DNA from: Muscardinus avellanarius
Lineage: Eukaryota; Chordata; Mammalia; Rodentia; Gliridae
Direction: 5' to 3'
Assembly: GCA_963383645.1 (NCBI GenBank)
Contig: OY726559.1
Span: forward strand, 118,585,905-118,649,904
DNA: 64,000 nt
The notes beneath the pieces were generated by a model, which ran no database searches, was not told where the DNA came from, and saw only the letters and a program-made list of their open reading frames with translations. Position 1 is the stretch's first letter; each line of letters begins with the position of its first letter. A program made the position numbers and the translations under genes. Below are positions 12,201 to 21,345 of the stretch, piece after piece.

Positions 12201-15200
12201 AATTCCCAAAGGCTGGCCTGGTGTGGTGGCCCACGCTTATAATCCCTGCTCTTGGGAGGCGGAGACAGGAGAATCAAGCTGGTTCGGAGCCAGCCTCGCT
12301 GGCTTAAGAGAACCTGCTTCCAAATAAAAAATATAAAAAAATAGGTCTGGGAGTGTAGCCCGGAGGTAGAGGGGCTTCCAGGAACCCCAGTACCACCAAA
12401 AAAAAAAAAAAAAAAATCCCAAAGGCTCGTCTTCCCGATGAACCCTTCCTCTCCCCTGACCCTTCATCTGTGGATGAAGAAATGGATGTGTGAAGAATCC
12501 CCACAGAAAGGGATCTCCGTCAAGGCTTCTGAGAGCTGCCCCGAGCCAGCCTCCTCTCCCCTCCAGCCCCCCTAAGATCTAGCGCAGAAGCGCGCCCCTT
12601 GGCTGACTATAAGAAAAACAGTTCAAACCAACACAGAAGGAATTCTGTGCTGGGGGCAGCAGTGAGAGCTACCAAGGGAAGCAGCTGAGAAAGATTGGAG
12701 CAAACTCTGGTTTAGGAATTTTTTTGGGGGGGATTAATTCATCAATGATAAATATTATATATACCTATTATTAAAAATGATACTTTTTTGTGTGTGGTAC
12801 TGGGGATGGAACCCAGGGGCATTCTACCTCCAAGCTATCTCCTCAGCCCCATTTTATTCCTTATTTTGAAACAGGTTCTTATTAAGTTACGGAGAACCTC
12901 ACAAGTAGCTGAGGCTGGCTGTGAACCCGCAATCCTCCTGTCTTAGCCTCCCAAGTAGTAGGATTACAGGTACGGGCCACCACGCCCGGGTACATTTTTT
13001 TTTTTTTTTTTTGTACTGGAGATTGAACTCAGGGGCATTCTATACCTCTAAGCTACACACTCTCAGCCCTATATTATTATTGTTGTTATTATTATTAATT
13101 ATTATTATTATTTTGCGGTATTGGGGATGGAACCCAAAGGTATTCTACCTCCAAGCTATACCCCCATCCCTATTTTTTATTCCTTAGTTTGAAACAGGGT
13201 CTCACTGAGTTACAAAGAGCCTAAGTAGTCGAGGCTGGCCGCGAACCCGTGATCCTCCTGTCTGAGCCTCCCAAATGCCGGGATTACAAGCTTGCGCCAC
13301 CATACCCAACTCTATAACATTCTTTTATTTGGAAACGGTGTGTCACTAAGTTGCTGAGGCTGCCCTTGAATCTGTGATGCTTCAGTCTCAGCATCCCAAG
13401 TCCTGTGTACCACCATGCCTGGCTATTGTGCTGCTTCTTTATTTTTTAATTAATTAATTAATTAATTTATTTATTTATTGCGGTATTGGAGATGGAATCC
13501 AAAAGCATTCTACCTCTGAGCTACAGCCCCAGCCCCATTTTTTAGTCTTTAATTTGATTTTTTTTTTTTTTTTTTTTTGGTGGTGGTACTGGGGGTGGAA
13601 CCCAGAGGCTTTCTTCCTACGGGCTATACTCCCAGACCTGTTTTTTTTAAATATTTATTTATTTATTTATTTGTTTATTTATTTATTTATTTATTTTTGG
13701 TGGTACTGGGGGTGGAACCCAGAGGCTTTCTACCTCTGGGCTATACTCCCAGACCTCTTTTATATTCTATTTGGAAACAGGTTCTCACTAAGTTGCTGAG
13801 AGCCTCACTCAGTAGCTGAGGCTGGCTTCAAACCCGTGCGATCCTCCAGTCTCAGCCTCCCAAGTGCGGGGATCACAAGCGTGCGCCACCACGCCTGGCA
13901 TAGTCTTTAATTTGAAACAGGGTCTTACGGAGTTGCAAAGGGCCTCACTGAGTAGCAGCTGAGGCTGTCTTTGAACTGCGATCCTCCTGTCTCAGCCTCC
14001 CAAATGCTGGGATTACAAGCATGAGCCTCCACGCCTGGCTTCTTCTTCTTGGTTGGAGCTGCCAGGAAGCCGGCAGGATAAAGCCTAGCTTCCTCCTCAG
14101 TTCCCCCTTTACCGCCGATCTGCTGCGGTAGCATGAAAACTGGCTCTGAGGACAAATAACATCACTATGCTGCTCCTTCTTTTCCTGCGCCCTTCCCCGC
14201 AGGGGGCAGCTGGCCCCAGGGCCAGTCAGATGCTCCTGACTCACAGGACACCAGGCTGAGCTCATTCCATCCTCTCTAGGGCTCTGCATCCCCGTCTCCG
14301 TGCTCACGCACCACAGTCTTTTGCCCCCAGACTCTGCTCTTTGGACAAATACAAACAATTAAAAAAGAAATCCCATTTCTTCTACCCTTTCACTGTTCTC
14401 CGGGTTCCCCTTTGACATGTAGGAAGTTCTCTGGATTCCTCTCCAAAGTTTCCTGACATTATCAAGTTCCGGGAAGACAAGAGATACACTTGACACTTTT
14501 TTTTTTTTTCTTATTTTCCTCCTTCTTTTTTTTTTTTTTTTTAAACTGGAAAGCCAGAAAATTGTGGAGAAAATTTTCTGTAGAATTTGTGATTGGGAAG
14601 CCAGGTGTGGTGGCGCATGCTTTTAATCCCAGCATTTGGGAGACTGAGACAGGAGGATCATGGTTCGAGGCCAGCCAGACCCTCAGCAATTTAGCAAGAA
14701 CCTGTTAAAAAAAAAAAAAAAAAAGATGGGCGTGGTGGCGCACACTTGTAATCCCTGCACTTGGGAGGCTGAGACAGGAGAATTGCGCAGGTTCACCAGC
14801 CTCAGCTGCTTAGTGAGGCTCTCAGCAACTTAGTGAGGTCCTGTTTCCAAATAAAATATAAAAATAGGTCTGGCCGGGCATGGTGGCACATGCTTATAAT
14901 CATAGCATTCAGGAGGCTGAGACTGGAGGATCTGTGCAGACAGCCTCAGCTACTACTTAGTGAGGCCCTCTGCAACTTAGTGAAACCCTGTTTCAAAATA
15001 AAGAATAAAAAATAGGGATAGGGGTGTAGCTTGGAGGTCGAAAGCCCCTGGGTTCCATCCCCAGACCCGCAAAAAAAAAAAAAAAAAAAAAGGAAGTATA
15101 GCCCAGAGGTAGAAAAGCCTCTGGGTTCCACCCCCAGTACCACACACACACATACACAAAGTCCAGGTGTGGTGGGGATGCTTGTAATTCCAGTACTTTG

Positions 15201-15593
15201 GAGGCTCAGAGAGGAGGATGGCAAGTTTGAAGCCAGTTTCAGAAACTTAGTGAGGCCCTCCAAAACTTCGTGAGAACCTGTTTTAAAATAAAAAAATAGG
15301 GGGAGAGGGCACCAAGTATAGTTTAAGTGTATACCATTTATGTTCAATTAAAAATTTGTTAAAAAAATAAATAAAAATAAAAAACAAAAAAATAAAGCCA
15401 GGTTTGGTGGCGCACACTTGTAATCCCAGCATTTGGGAGGCTGAGACCCGAGGATCGTGGTTCGCGGACAGCCTCAACTACTTAGTGAGGCCCTCTGCAA
15501 CTCAGTGAGACCCAGTTTCAAAATAAAGAATAAGAAATAGGGCAGGGAGTGTACCTCGGAGGTCGAATGCCTCTGGGTTCCATCCCCAGATCT

Positions 15594-15627
<34 letters not shown>

Positions 15628-16584
15628 CTGGAGTATAGGTTGGAGGTAGAATGCCCGAATGCCCGAGATCAATCCTCAGTACTGATATACAAACAAACAA
15701 AAAGATAAAATCCTCCAGTCAAAGTCTCCCTTAACCTCAGTCCTGACTCTGCACCAGCAAGTTCCTAGCTTGCTGTGGACAGGGAGGCTGAGCCCCCTCC
15801 CCCGCTGCTGCTTTCGGATGAGTATTTTTTCTGGGGCTGCGCATGTGTCTGTTTCAATACCATAAAAGGATTTATTTACCTAAATTTAACCTACTGAACA
15901 AGAGTGTCTACTGCTGAGGACTTCCTAGCTTGTCCTGGGTGAGGGAACCCAGAATCAGGAAGGGAGGGCCACGGAGGGGACACAGAACAGCCTCCCAGGC
16001 TCTGCTGACATGATTCCAGACTGCCAGTATTACTGTGTCACTGATCCAAGCCTTGAGCACAAGAGGAGGCAGGGCTGGGGTGAGCCTCTGGGCGCAGGTT
16101 CTGACCCATGTGCTCTGCGGTTTCTTCAGGGTCGTCGTCTACACAGCCAAGAGACACAGAGGGGCTCCTGACTTCATTCTCTCCCCTCTGATACAAACAG
16201 GGGCGGGCAGAACATGAATTTGTTGTCTTTGAGATAACGTGCAGGGAGGGTGGGAACGGCAGGCACACAGGGACCTGGCTTCTATCAGAGTAACTATCTG
16301 GCACTTCCAGAGACTCCACAAGAGACTCCAGGAGGCAGACCCTGGGTCCAGTAACAGGGTGGCTGCGCTTCTGACAGGACCTGCTACAGCTAGAAAAGGG
16401 ACTGCCGGCTGGACAGGGCAGGGGAGGGAAGCGACACAGCGGGCAGCAACAGCAAAGAAAAAAGTCCTCTATTTCATGAGGTCAGGCTGGGGTTGGTGGC
16501 AGCGGGGACACTAAGAACTTCTGGGACAGGTGGGGAGGGGGCTGTTATTGTTGTCTGAATGGTCTTTGGAAAGGAAAAAGGAAA

Positions 16585-16629
<45 letters not shown>

Positions 16630-17556
16630 TTCTTACACAGGTCTGCTCACTAAAGGGTGACCTCTGCAGAATACACGGGGGCAGCCACTAACTGGACCGG
16701 CCACTCAACTTGCTCCAGGCCCCGGGCGAGGAAACAGGGACCGCCAGAGGCGGACTCACCTACCTCCTTCTCGGAGATGTACAGCTGGTCCCCTTTCAGC
16801 ATCACATAGCGGTTTTTCCAAATCTCCCTGAAAATCCCTTTCCCGCAGAATTTCCGGACCCAGCCGACCTTCTCCGGCGGTGCGGACTGATGGTTTCCAT
16901 CCTGAGGCCCCTGCCCGGGGCGAGGGAAGAAGGGGGCCTTTAGGCGACTCTGGCGGTGGGACCCCGGGGCCGGGCCCTCGCCCCGCTCGCCTCCCCCTCC
17001 AGGGCCGTGGGGCCTGGGGGTCGGGGGTCTTACTGGTCCTGGGGCGGGAGGGGGGTTCGGGTCATGGGGGGTGGGGAGCTCGTGGTCTGGGGGTCCCGTG
17101 TCCTGGGGGGTGGGGGGGCTCGGGTCCTGGGGCGCGGAGGGTTCGGGTCCTGGGGGTCTCCGGTCCTGGGGGGGCTCGGGTCCTGGGGGTCTCGAGTCCT
17201 GGGGGTTGGGGGGTTCGGGTCCTGGGTGTTGGGGGCTCGGGTCCTGGGTGTTGGGGGCTCGGGTCCTGGGGGTCTCGAGTCCTGGGTGTTGGGGGGTTCG
17301 GGTCCTGGGTGTTGGGGGCTCGAGTCCTGGGGGTTCGGGGCTCGGCTCCTGGGGGTCTCGGGGCCTGGGGGTCTCCAGTCCTGGGGCTCGGGTCCCGGGG
17401 CCTGGGGGCTCCCCGACCGCTCATCGTCTCCTCGCCCACCGCCCGGGGCGCGGGTCGTGCAGAAACTCAGCCAAGTTGAGGCCGGCGCGGGCCCGCAGAC
17501 AAAGCGCGGCGGCGGCGGCCACTCACCCGCTTGCTGGCCGGGCTCTTCCTCATCAT
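3862..17556 (-). CDS. PLEKHO1: PLEKHO1 (CKIP-1), complete coding region in six exons
   Basis: Joined exons on the minus strand are 17556-17527, 16910-16764, 8512-8372, 7163-7059, 6791-6690 and 4569-3862. They give 410 codons plus stop; I recall 409 residues for human PLEKHO1. Every junction is GT-AG and every intron is phase 0. The product begins [16 protein letters not shown] and ends [11 protein letters not shown] domain spans about residues 21-132, including the C-terminal helix Trp at residue 123 ([10 protein letters not shown]). A basic cluster lies at 82-94. A Ser/Pro-rich linker follows, then a leucine-rich coiled coil at about 352-389. From family knowledge, this adaptor binds phosphoinositides at the plasma membrane, recruits CK2 alpha, binds actin-capping protein and AKT, and can move to the nucleus. 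It lies downstream of VPS45 in the same orientation. The reading frame is intact, with no sign of decay. Identity rests on strong recalled protein similarity. Confidence 0.97.
4681..4723 (+). repeat. (CA)n microsatellite
   Basis: About 21 CA units in PLEKHO1 intron 5, roughly 110 bases upstream of the last exon's acceptor. Confidence 0.95.
4781..5432 (-). repeat. Three minus-strand SINEs in PLEKHO1 intron 5
   Basis: Copies at 4781-4996, 5005-5226 and a type C copy at 5241-5432, the last with the ggggttcctggaaaccc head. Confidence 0.85.
5435..5590 (+). repeat. MIR fragment
   Basis: Contains the MIR core pattern: cctttgaggcagccatggtt, then ccctattttacagac, then the late agccaggttctg and ctccaaagcctctg parts. 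Bases 5591-5858 are single-copy. Confidence 0.7.
5862..6661 (-). repeat. Four minus-strand SINE copies or fragments
   Basis: 5862-6076, partial 6077-6211, 6343-6543 and partial 6544-6661. The last abuts the donor of PLEKHO1 exon 5 to within about 28 bases. Confidence 0.8.
6690..6791 (-). CDS. PLEKHO1: PLEKHO1 exon 5 (residues 142-175)
   Basis: The exon encodes [20 protein letters not shown], then [14 protein letters not shown]. The acceptor is cctcgcag and the donor is gtatgtaag. Length is 102 bases, phase 0-0. Intron 4 is only 267 bases and free of SINEs, unlike every longer intron here. Confidence 0.94.
7059..7163 (-). CDS. PLEKHO1: PLEKHO1 exon 4 (residues 107-141), C-terminal PH helix
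   Basis: The exon encodes [20 protein letters not shown] and on to NRILDE. The invariant PH-domain Trp is residue 123. The acceptor is cccccacag and the donor is gtcagg. Length is 105 bases, phase 0-0. Confidence 0.95.
7395..7900. repeat. SINE cluster in PLEKHO1 intron 3
   Basis: A plus type A copy (7395-7612) followed by two minus 7SL-half fragments (7622-7744 and 7757-7900). Confidence 0.8.
8000..8223 (+). repeat. Composite SINE, type B
   Basis: Full plus copy with an intact 7SL-half B box (aggttcgaagccagc) and an A24 tail, ending about 150 bases from PLEKHO1 exon 3. Confidence 0.9.
8372..8512 (-). CDS. PLEKHO1: PLEKHO1 exon 3 (residues 60-106), PH domain core
   Basis: The exon encodes [20 protein letters not shown], then the basic run [13 protein letters not shown], ending at PGNT. 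The acceptor is cctcccttag and the donor is gtgggt. Length is 141 bases, phase 0-0. The Lys/Arg-rich loop fits phospholipid binding and nuclear targeting described for the family. Confidence 0.95.
8713..9246 (-). repeat. ID fragment and nested SINE (type A inside type B)
   Basis: An old ID half (8713-8800), then the ID half of a type B copy (8801-8882), a complete type A copy (8900-9103), then the 7SL half of the same type B copy (9104-9246). Confidence 0.85.
9250..10258 (-). repeat. Second nested SINE and three more minus copies
   Basis: A (TTTA)n run (9255-9294) and type B ID half (9295-9359), (TTA)n (9360-9380), a type A insert (9381-9591), then the type B remainder (9592-9742). Next are 9743-9886, 9887-10004 and a copy with a (TTTC)n tail (10013-10258). 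Confidence 0.82.
10259..10408. other. Single-copy spacer in PLEKHO1 intron 2
   Basis: No gene or repeat recognised. The similar block 10610-10916 is also single-copy and holds no splice-flanked open frame that I trust. Confidence 0.4.
10409..10608 (+). repeat. Composite SINE
   Basis: Plus copy from ggctgggtgtggtgtcac to ccatctctgttactgc. Confidence 0.8.
10918..11428 (+). repeat. Three plus-strand SINE units
   Basis: 10918-11106 (full), 11112-11340 (full) and an ID-only tail unit (11341-11428), each with an A-rich tail carrying ACAAA/AAACA variants. Confidence 0.8.
11430..12203. other. Single-copy block in PLEKHO1 intron 2
   Basis: GC-rich (visibly richer than the neighbouring repeats) and SINE-free. 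The minus strand stays open for about 265 codons (12277-11480), but the frame begins in a SINE, has low-complexity Pro/Ser/Arg composition and lacks convincing splice sites, so I do not call a gene. It could be a retained intronic enhancer. Confidence 0.4.
12215..12416 (+). repeat. Composite SINE, type C, with target-site duplication
   Basis: Plus copy flanked by an exact 11-base duplication, tcccaaaggct, at 12204-12214 and 12417-12427. Confidence 0.92.
12428..12780. other. Single-copy spacer
   Basis: No repeat or gene recognised; AT-rich toward 12780. Confidence 0.35.
12782..13425 (-). repeat. Minus-strand SINE cluster
   Basis: 12782-12992, an ID half (12994-13072), (TTA)n (13073-13112), 13113-13312 and a partial 13313-13425. 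Confidence 0.8.
13440..14040 (-). repeat. Nested SINE cluster with TTTA runs
   Basis: An outer type A ID half (13480-13555) is resumed at 13900-14040. Between lie a type B ID head (13556-13640), a (TTTA)n run (about 13651-13696) and a complete type B copy (13697-13900). Confidence 0.75.
14041..14599. other. Single-copy block in PLEKHO1 intron 2
   Basis: SINE-free sequence with two T runs (14498-14510 and 14526-14542). I see no gene. Confidence 0.4.
14600..15705 (+). repeat. Plus-strand SINE cluster with a nested copy
   Basis: Partial 14600-14724. A type B copy (14726-14872 and 15091-15160) is split by a type A insert (14873-15090). Then a partial 15163-15299, a type A copy (15396-15624) and an ID unit (15625-15705). 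Confidence 0.8.
15706..16588. other. Single-copy block upstream of PLEKHO1 exon 2
   Basis: Almost 900 bases without SINEs, inside intron 2 and near the CpG island. Short open frames on both strands look incidental. It may hold first-intron regulatory elements. Confidence 0.4.
16589..16625 (+). repeat. (AC)n microsatellite
   Basis: About 18 AC units, roughly 140 bases downstream of the PLEKHO1 exon 2 donor (in gene orientation). Confidence 0.95.
16764..16910 (-). CDS. PLEKHO1: PLEKHO1 exon 2 (residues 11-59), start of PH domain
   Basis: The exon encodes GPQDGN, then [19 protein letters not shown] and YISEKE, which are PH-domain strands 1-3. The acceptor is gggcag before GGGCCTCAG. A second AG nine bases further in would delete residues GPQ, but the upstream site keeps the residues found in human. 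The donor is gtaggt. Length is 147 bases, phase 0 at both ends. It lies in the 3' part of the CpG island. Confidence 0.95.
16911..17526 (-). repeat. G-rich minisatellite in PLEKHO1 intron 1
   Basis: From about 17012 to 17415 the plus strand is built of variants of a 19-27 base unit, gggtcctgggggt plus a variable ctcg or gttggg segment. It is repeated over fifteen times with almost no T- or A-rich interruption. Runs of 3-8 G recur throughout. The repeat fills most of the 616-base first intron. The G-rich strand is the template strand of PLEKHO1. Long open frames through it are by-products of the repeat. Confidence 0.85.
17527..17556 (-). CDS. PLEKHO1: PLEKHO1 coding exon 1 (residues 1-10)
   Basis: The exon encodes [10 protein letters not shown] and runs into a consensus donor (gtgagt, 17526-17521). 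I took the first of two adjacent ATGs (17556-17554), as in the human protein. The two-Met start followed by a short basic stretch is characteristic. The 5' UTR continues to the right into the CpG island; its start cannot be seen. Confidence 0.93.
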
Positions 17557-17954
17557 GCCGGGCGGGCGGCGGAGCGCGGCTGCCGCCCGGCGCCGCTCTT
17601 TGTAGCTCGGGTTACACGGGCGGCCGCGGCCCCCGCCTTTGTCTCCGCCCGGGCGGAGCCGCCCAGGCCGCCGCCCCCGGCCCGCGCGCGGCCCCCGCCC
17701 CCGGGCCCGGGCAAAGTTTTCCGCCTCGCGGGGTCGGGAGCCGGGCGCCGAGGGAGCGAAGTTACTATTAATGCACATCGCCGCCGCGCACAAAGCCGCC
17801 GGCCGCGCCCGGGCCGCGGGAGCGCCGTCCCCAAACGCGGGGAGGCCCCGCGGGCTCCATGGCGCGGAGCTCGGCGGGCGGGGGCTCTGCGCACGCGGCC
17901 GGCCGGGGGCGCGCGCCCGCCTGCGGCCCGGACCCCAGGACGCATCGAGGGAGC

Positions 17955-18491
17955 TCCTTCCCCTCCCTCCCTCCTTCCCTTCCTTCCTTCCTTCCTTCCT
18001 TCTCCTTTCCTCCCTCCCTCCCTCCCTCCCTCCTTCCCTTCCTTCCTTCCTTCTCCTTCTTTCCTCCCTTCCTTCCTTCCTTCCTTCCCTCTTTCCTTTT
18101 CCTCCCTTCCTTCCTTCTCCTTTCCTCCCTCCCTTCCTTCCTTCCTTCCTTCTCCTTCTTTCCTCCCTTCCTTCCTTCCTTCCCTCTTTCCTTTTCCTTC
18201 CTTCCTTCCTTTTCCTTCTTTCCTCCCTTCCTTCCTTCCTTCCTTCCCTCTTTCCTTTTCCTTCCTTCCTTTTCCTTCCTTCCTCCCTCCCTTCCTTCCT
18301 TCCTTCCCTCTTTCCTTTTCCTCCCTCCCTTCCTTCCTTCTCCTTCTTTCCTCCCTTCCTTCCTTCCTTCCTTCCCTCTTTCCTTTTCCTCCCTCCCTTC
18401 CTTCCTTCTCCTTCTTTCCTCCCTTCCTTCCCTCTTTCCTTCTTTCCTCCCTCCCTCCCTTCCTTCCTTCCTTCCCTCTTTCCTTCTTTCC
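17955..18491 (+). repeat. CCTT/CCCT polypyrimidine tract upstream of PLEKHO1
   Basis: About 535 bases are almost pure pyrimidine on the plus strand. TTCC, TCCC, CTTT and TTTTCC blocks recur in a higher-order pattern of about 55-65 bases (for example ccctctttccttttcct). It starts at the 5' edge of the CpG island. The minus strand is a pure purine AAGG/GGGA tract. Open frames on either strand (poly-Ser/Pro/Leu/Phe or Lys/Glu/Gly/Arg) are composition artefacts. Confidence 0.9.
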
Positions 18492-18782
18492 CAAGGCGAT
18501 TCTACCTCCCCCAACCCGCAGGTGCTGAGAGCCTGGCCAATTGCTGGGGCTGACCTTGAACCTGCAATCGAGGCTCCTGTCTCAGCCTCCCTACTGTCAT
18601 TACAGGCCTGGGCCATCACACCCAGCTCATGCTCTTCAAGACATAGACGAAGCCGGGCGTGGTGGCGGGTGCTTGAAATCGCCCTCCACAACTCAGTGAG
18701 ACCCTGTTTTAAAATAAAAAATAAAAAATAGGGCTGGGGTTACAGCTCCGAGAGTGAATGCCCCCAGGTTCCATCCCCAGTA

Positions 18783-18813
<31 letters not shown>

Positions 18814-19057
18814 GTAGATGATAGGGAGTTGGAGAACCCGTTACACTACGATTCCTGCGGACTTGGTGGCGCATGCTTGTAATCCCAGCGCTTGGGAGGC
18901 TGAGACAGGAGGATCGCACAGGTTCGAAGCCAGCCTCAGCTACTTAGTGAGGCTCTCAGCAACTTAGTGAGACCCTGTTTCCAAATAAAATAGAAAATAG
19001 GTCTGGGAGTATAGCCCGGAGGCAGAAAGCCCCTGGGTTCTGCCCGCAGTGCCACTA

Positions 19058-19088
<31 letters not shown>

Positions 19089-19089
19089 A
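18492..19089. repeat. SINEs upstream of PLEKHO1
   Basis: An old minus copy fused to the end of the polypyrimidine tract (18492-18628), an internally deleted plus copy (18652-18809) and a type B plus copy ending in (AAAT)n (18860-19089). Confidence 0.8.
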
Positions 19090-19109
19090 CTATGATTCCT
19101 CGCTACTCT

Positions 19110-19330
19110 GCTGCCTTTGATCAAGTCATGGAATTCCGCAAAGCCTGGGTTCCTCCACATACTAAACGGGAGCGGGACTGCCATTTCCATCAGCAAGGAA
19201 AGTTAGCGGACCATATAAGATGATCTGCTCAAGTCATTCGAAGAGAAAAGTACTATCTTCTAGGGCTAATTATAGGATAATAATACGCTAATAAACACAC
19301 TGCCTGACATATGGTAAGCACAAAATCACC
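19110..19330 (+). repeat. MIR fragment
   Basis: Follows the MIR order: gtcatgg...cctgggttcctc, aaacgggag, a gataataata segment, then actgcctgacatatggtaagc. Confidence 0.65.
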
Positions 19331-19589
19331 GCAAAATGAATTTAAATCCCTGGCACAAAAGAGCAGGAAAAAATTTTTTTTTCTCCCGGAGATGTCTCAA
19401 GAGGAAAGAAAGTGTTGGCTCAATTTGTGGCTTCAGGGTAGAGGGTGTTTTGGTTTCCTCGCTGCTCTGGCCTCACCGTCCTTCCTAACCCAGCAGTAGT
19501 TCACTCAACCTCCTTCCAGTAACTACTAATTAATTAATTCCTCTTATTTTAGACTGATTCCAAACTTTATCCTTTCCAAATATTCTCAG

Positions 19590-19776
19590 TGTATGTCATT
19601 TCCTTTCATCTTTAGTGCCACCTTGTGAAGCAGATACAAAGAGTATTCATATCCTCACTTGGGAAATGAATCAGGGCAGGGCAAATGTACTCGCTTGCCC
19701 ACCCACATTTATATAAAATATTGGCGAAAAGAATGACAATCCAGGCTTTCTGACTCGTCTACTGTGTTTAGACTGT

Positions 19777-19820
<44 letters not shown>
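19590..19820 (+). repeat. MIR fragment followed by (CA)n
   Basis: MIR-like cagatacaaagagtattcat, then gcagggcaaatgtactcgcttgccca and ccaggctttctgactc. A CA run of about 21 units follows at 19777-19820. Confidence 0.6.
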
Positions 19821-19822
<2 letters not shown>

Positions 19823-19878
19823 CATATTTCCCAAACCATCTCTTCCTCTCCCTGACATCTCAATTTCCTACCCTCTTG

Positions 19879-20352
19879 GGTTTTTTTTTTTTTTTTTTTT
19901 TTTTTCTCTTTTATCTCTCTTGCTGTACTAGGGATTGAACCCAGGGACATTCTACCTCTGAGCTACATGCCAAGGCCTATTTTTTATTCTTTATTTTGAA
20001 ACAGAGTCTCACTAAGTAGCGAAGGGCCTAAGTAGCTGAGGCTGTCCATGAACCTGTGATCCTCTTGTCTCAGCTTCCCCAAGTACCGGGATTACAAATT
20101 TGTGCCACCATGCTCGGCTTACCCTCCTGTTCTTATCTTATTTTTTATTTTTTGTGGTGCTGGGGATTGAATCCAAGGGCATTCTGCCTCTAGCCTACAC
20201 CCTAGCCTGATTTTTTATTCTTTATTTTGAAACAGGGTCTCACTAAGTTGTGGAGGGCCTCACAAAGTAGCTGAGTCTGGCTGTGAACCTGTGATCCTCC
20301 TATCTTAGCTTCCCAAGTACTGAAATTACAAATGGGTGCCACCATGGCTGAG
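19879..20352 (-). repeat. Two minus-strand SINEs
   Basis: 19879-20118 with a T28 head and 20140-20352. Confidence 0.85.
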
Positions 20353-20380
20353 CCTCCTGTTTTTATAAAGACATGAAAAA

Positions 20381-20571
20381 GCCAGGCCTGGTGGTGCATG
20401 CTTGTAATCCCAGCATTCGGGAGGCTGAGACAGGAGGATCACGGTTCTCAGACAGCCTCAGCTACTTAGTGAGGCCCTTCCCAACTTAGTGAGACCCTGT
20501 TTCAAAATAAAGAATAAAAAATAGTAGCTTGGGGGTAGAATGCCCTAGGGTTCTATTCCCAGTATTGCAAG

Positions 20572-20621
<50 letters not shown>

Positions 20622-21178
20622 CTCGGGGTGTGGTGGTGCACGCTTGTAGTCCCAGCATTTGGGAGGCTGAGACAGGAGGATTGCGGTTTACAGACAGCCT
20701 CAGCTACTTAATGAGGCCCTCTGCAACTCAGTGAGACTCTGTTTCAAAATAAAGAGTAAAATATAGGGCAGGGGGTGTAGTTCGGAGGCCGAATGCACCT
20801 GGGTTCCACCTCCAGACCCTCAAATATTGATTAAATAATTAATAATAGGGCTAGGGTGTAACTCAAAAGTAGAATGCCTCTGAGTTCAATCCCCAGTACC
20901 AATAAAAAAATAGTCATGACAAAAGAATGAGAGAATTCAGGATATCTCCATATCAGAGGAAGGTGAATGTTTTTTATTGTTATTGTTTTGGTTTTGGTGG
21001 TACTAGGGCTCCTGGAAGCCCTTCTACCTCTGGGATACACTCCCAGACCTATTTTTATATTTTTATTTGGAAATAGGGTTTTATTTGGAACCAGAGAGGC
21101 TGGCTTCGAACCTGCGCGATCCTCCTGTCTCTGCCTCCCAAGCTCGGGGATTACAAGCCTGCGCCACCACGCCCGGCC
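20381..21178. repeat. SINE cluster with (AT)n
   Basis: A plus copy (20381-20572), (AT)n of about 23 units (20573-20620), a plus copy (20622-20826), an ID unit (20841-20911) and a minus type C copy (20970-21178). Confidence 0.85.
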
Positions 21179-21279
21179 AGAGGAAGCGGAATGTACCACG
21201 ATGAGGACATTGGTGAGGAAATTAGTCTGCGTGATCCTTGGGCGGCTTGCAGTCAGGCGCGGTTTGGATGAACAGCCCA

Positions 21280-21345
21280 GATAGGAGCTGCGGGTGTAGC
21301 TCAGAGGTGGAGTGACCGCCCAGCATCACAAGGCCCTGGGTCCCC
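21280..21345 (+). repeat. Stand-alone ID-like element
   Basis: tRNA-like gagctgcgggtgtagctcag to ccctgggtccccagcc without a 7SL half. It keeps an A box (tgtagctcagaggtgg). Confidence 0.6.

Larger units (their letters stand above)
16740..17950 (-). promoter_or_regulatory. PLEKHO1: CpG island and promoter region of PLEKHO1
   Basis: Very GC-rich, CpG-dense sequence covers exons 1 and 2, intron 1 and about 400 bases upstream of the start codon. It has several Sp1-type GC boxes (around 17645-17665 and 17690-17705). No convincing TATA box sits at a fixed distance from the ATG; an AT-rich patch (17761-17773, ttactattaatgc) is the only candidate. The transcription start is probably between about 17600 and 17900, but the sequence alone cannot place it. 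Confidence 0.75.

Noticed and set aside
11480..12277. A 265-codon minus-strand open frame as a possible gene
   Set aside because: It starts inside a type C SINE, has no recognisable domain, no clear splice or poly(A) context, and GC-driven composition.
17071..18731. Very long open frames (up to about 485 codons plus, 313 minus) across 17.0-18.7 kb
   Set aside because: They are produced by the G-rich minisatellite, the CpG island and the CCTT tract. Composition is repetitive (Gly/Ser/Trp, or Ser/Pro/Leu/Phe, or Lys/Glu/Gly/Arg) in several frames at once, as expected of low-complexity DNA.
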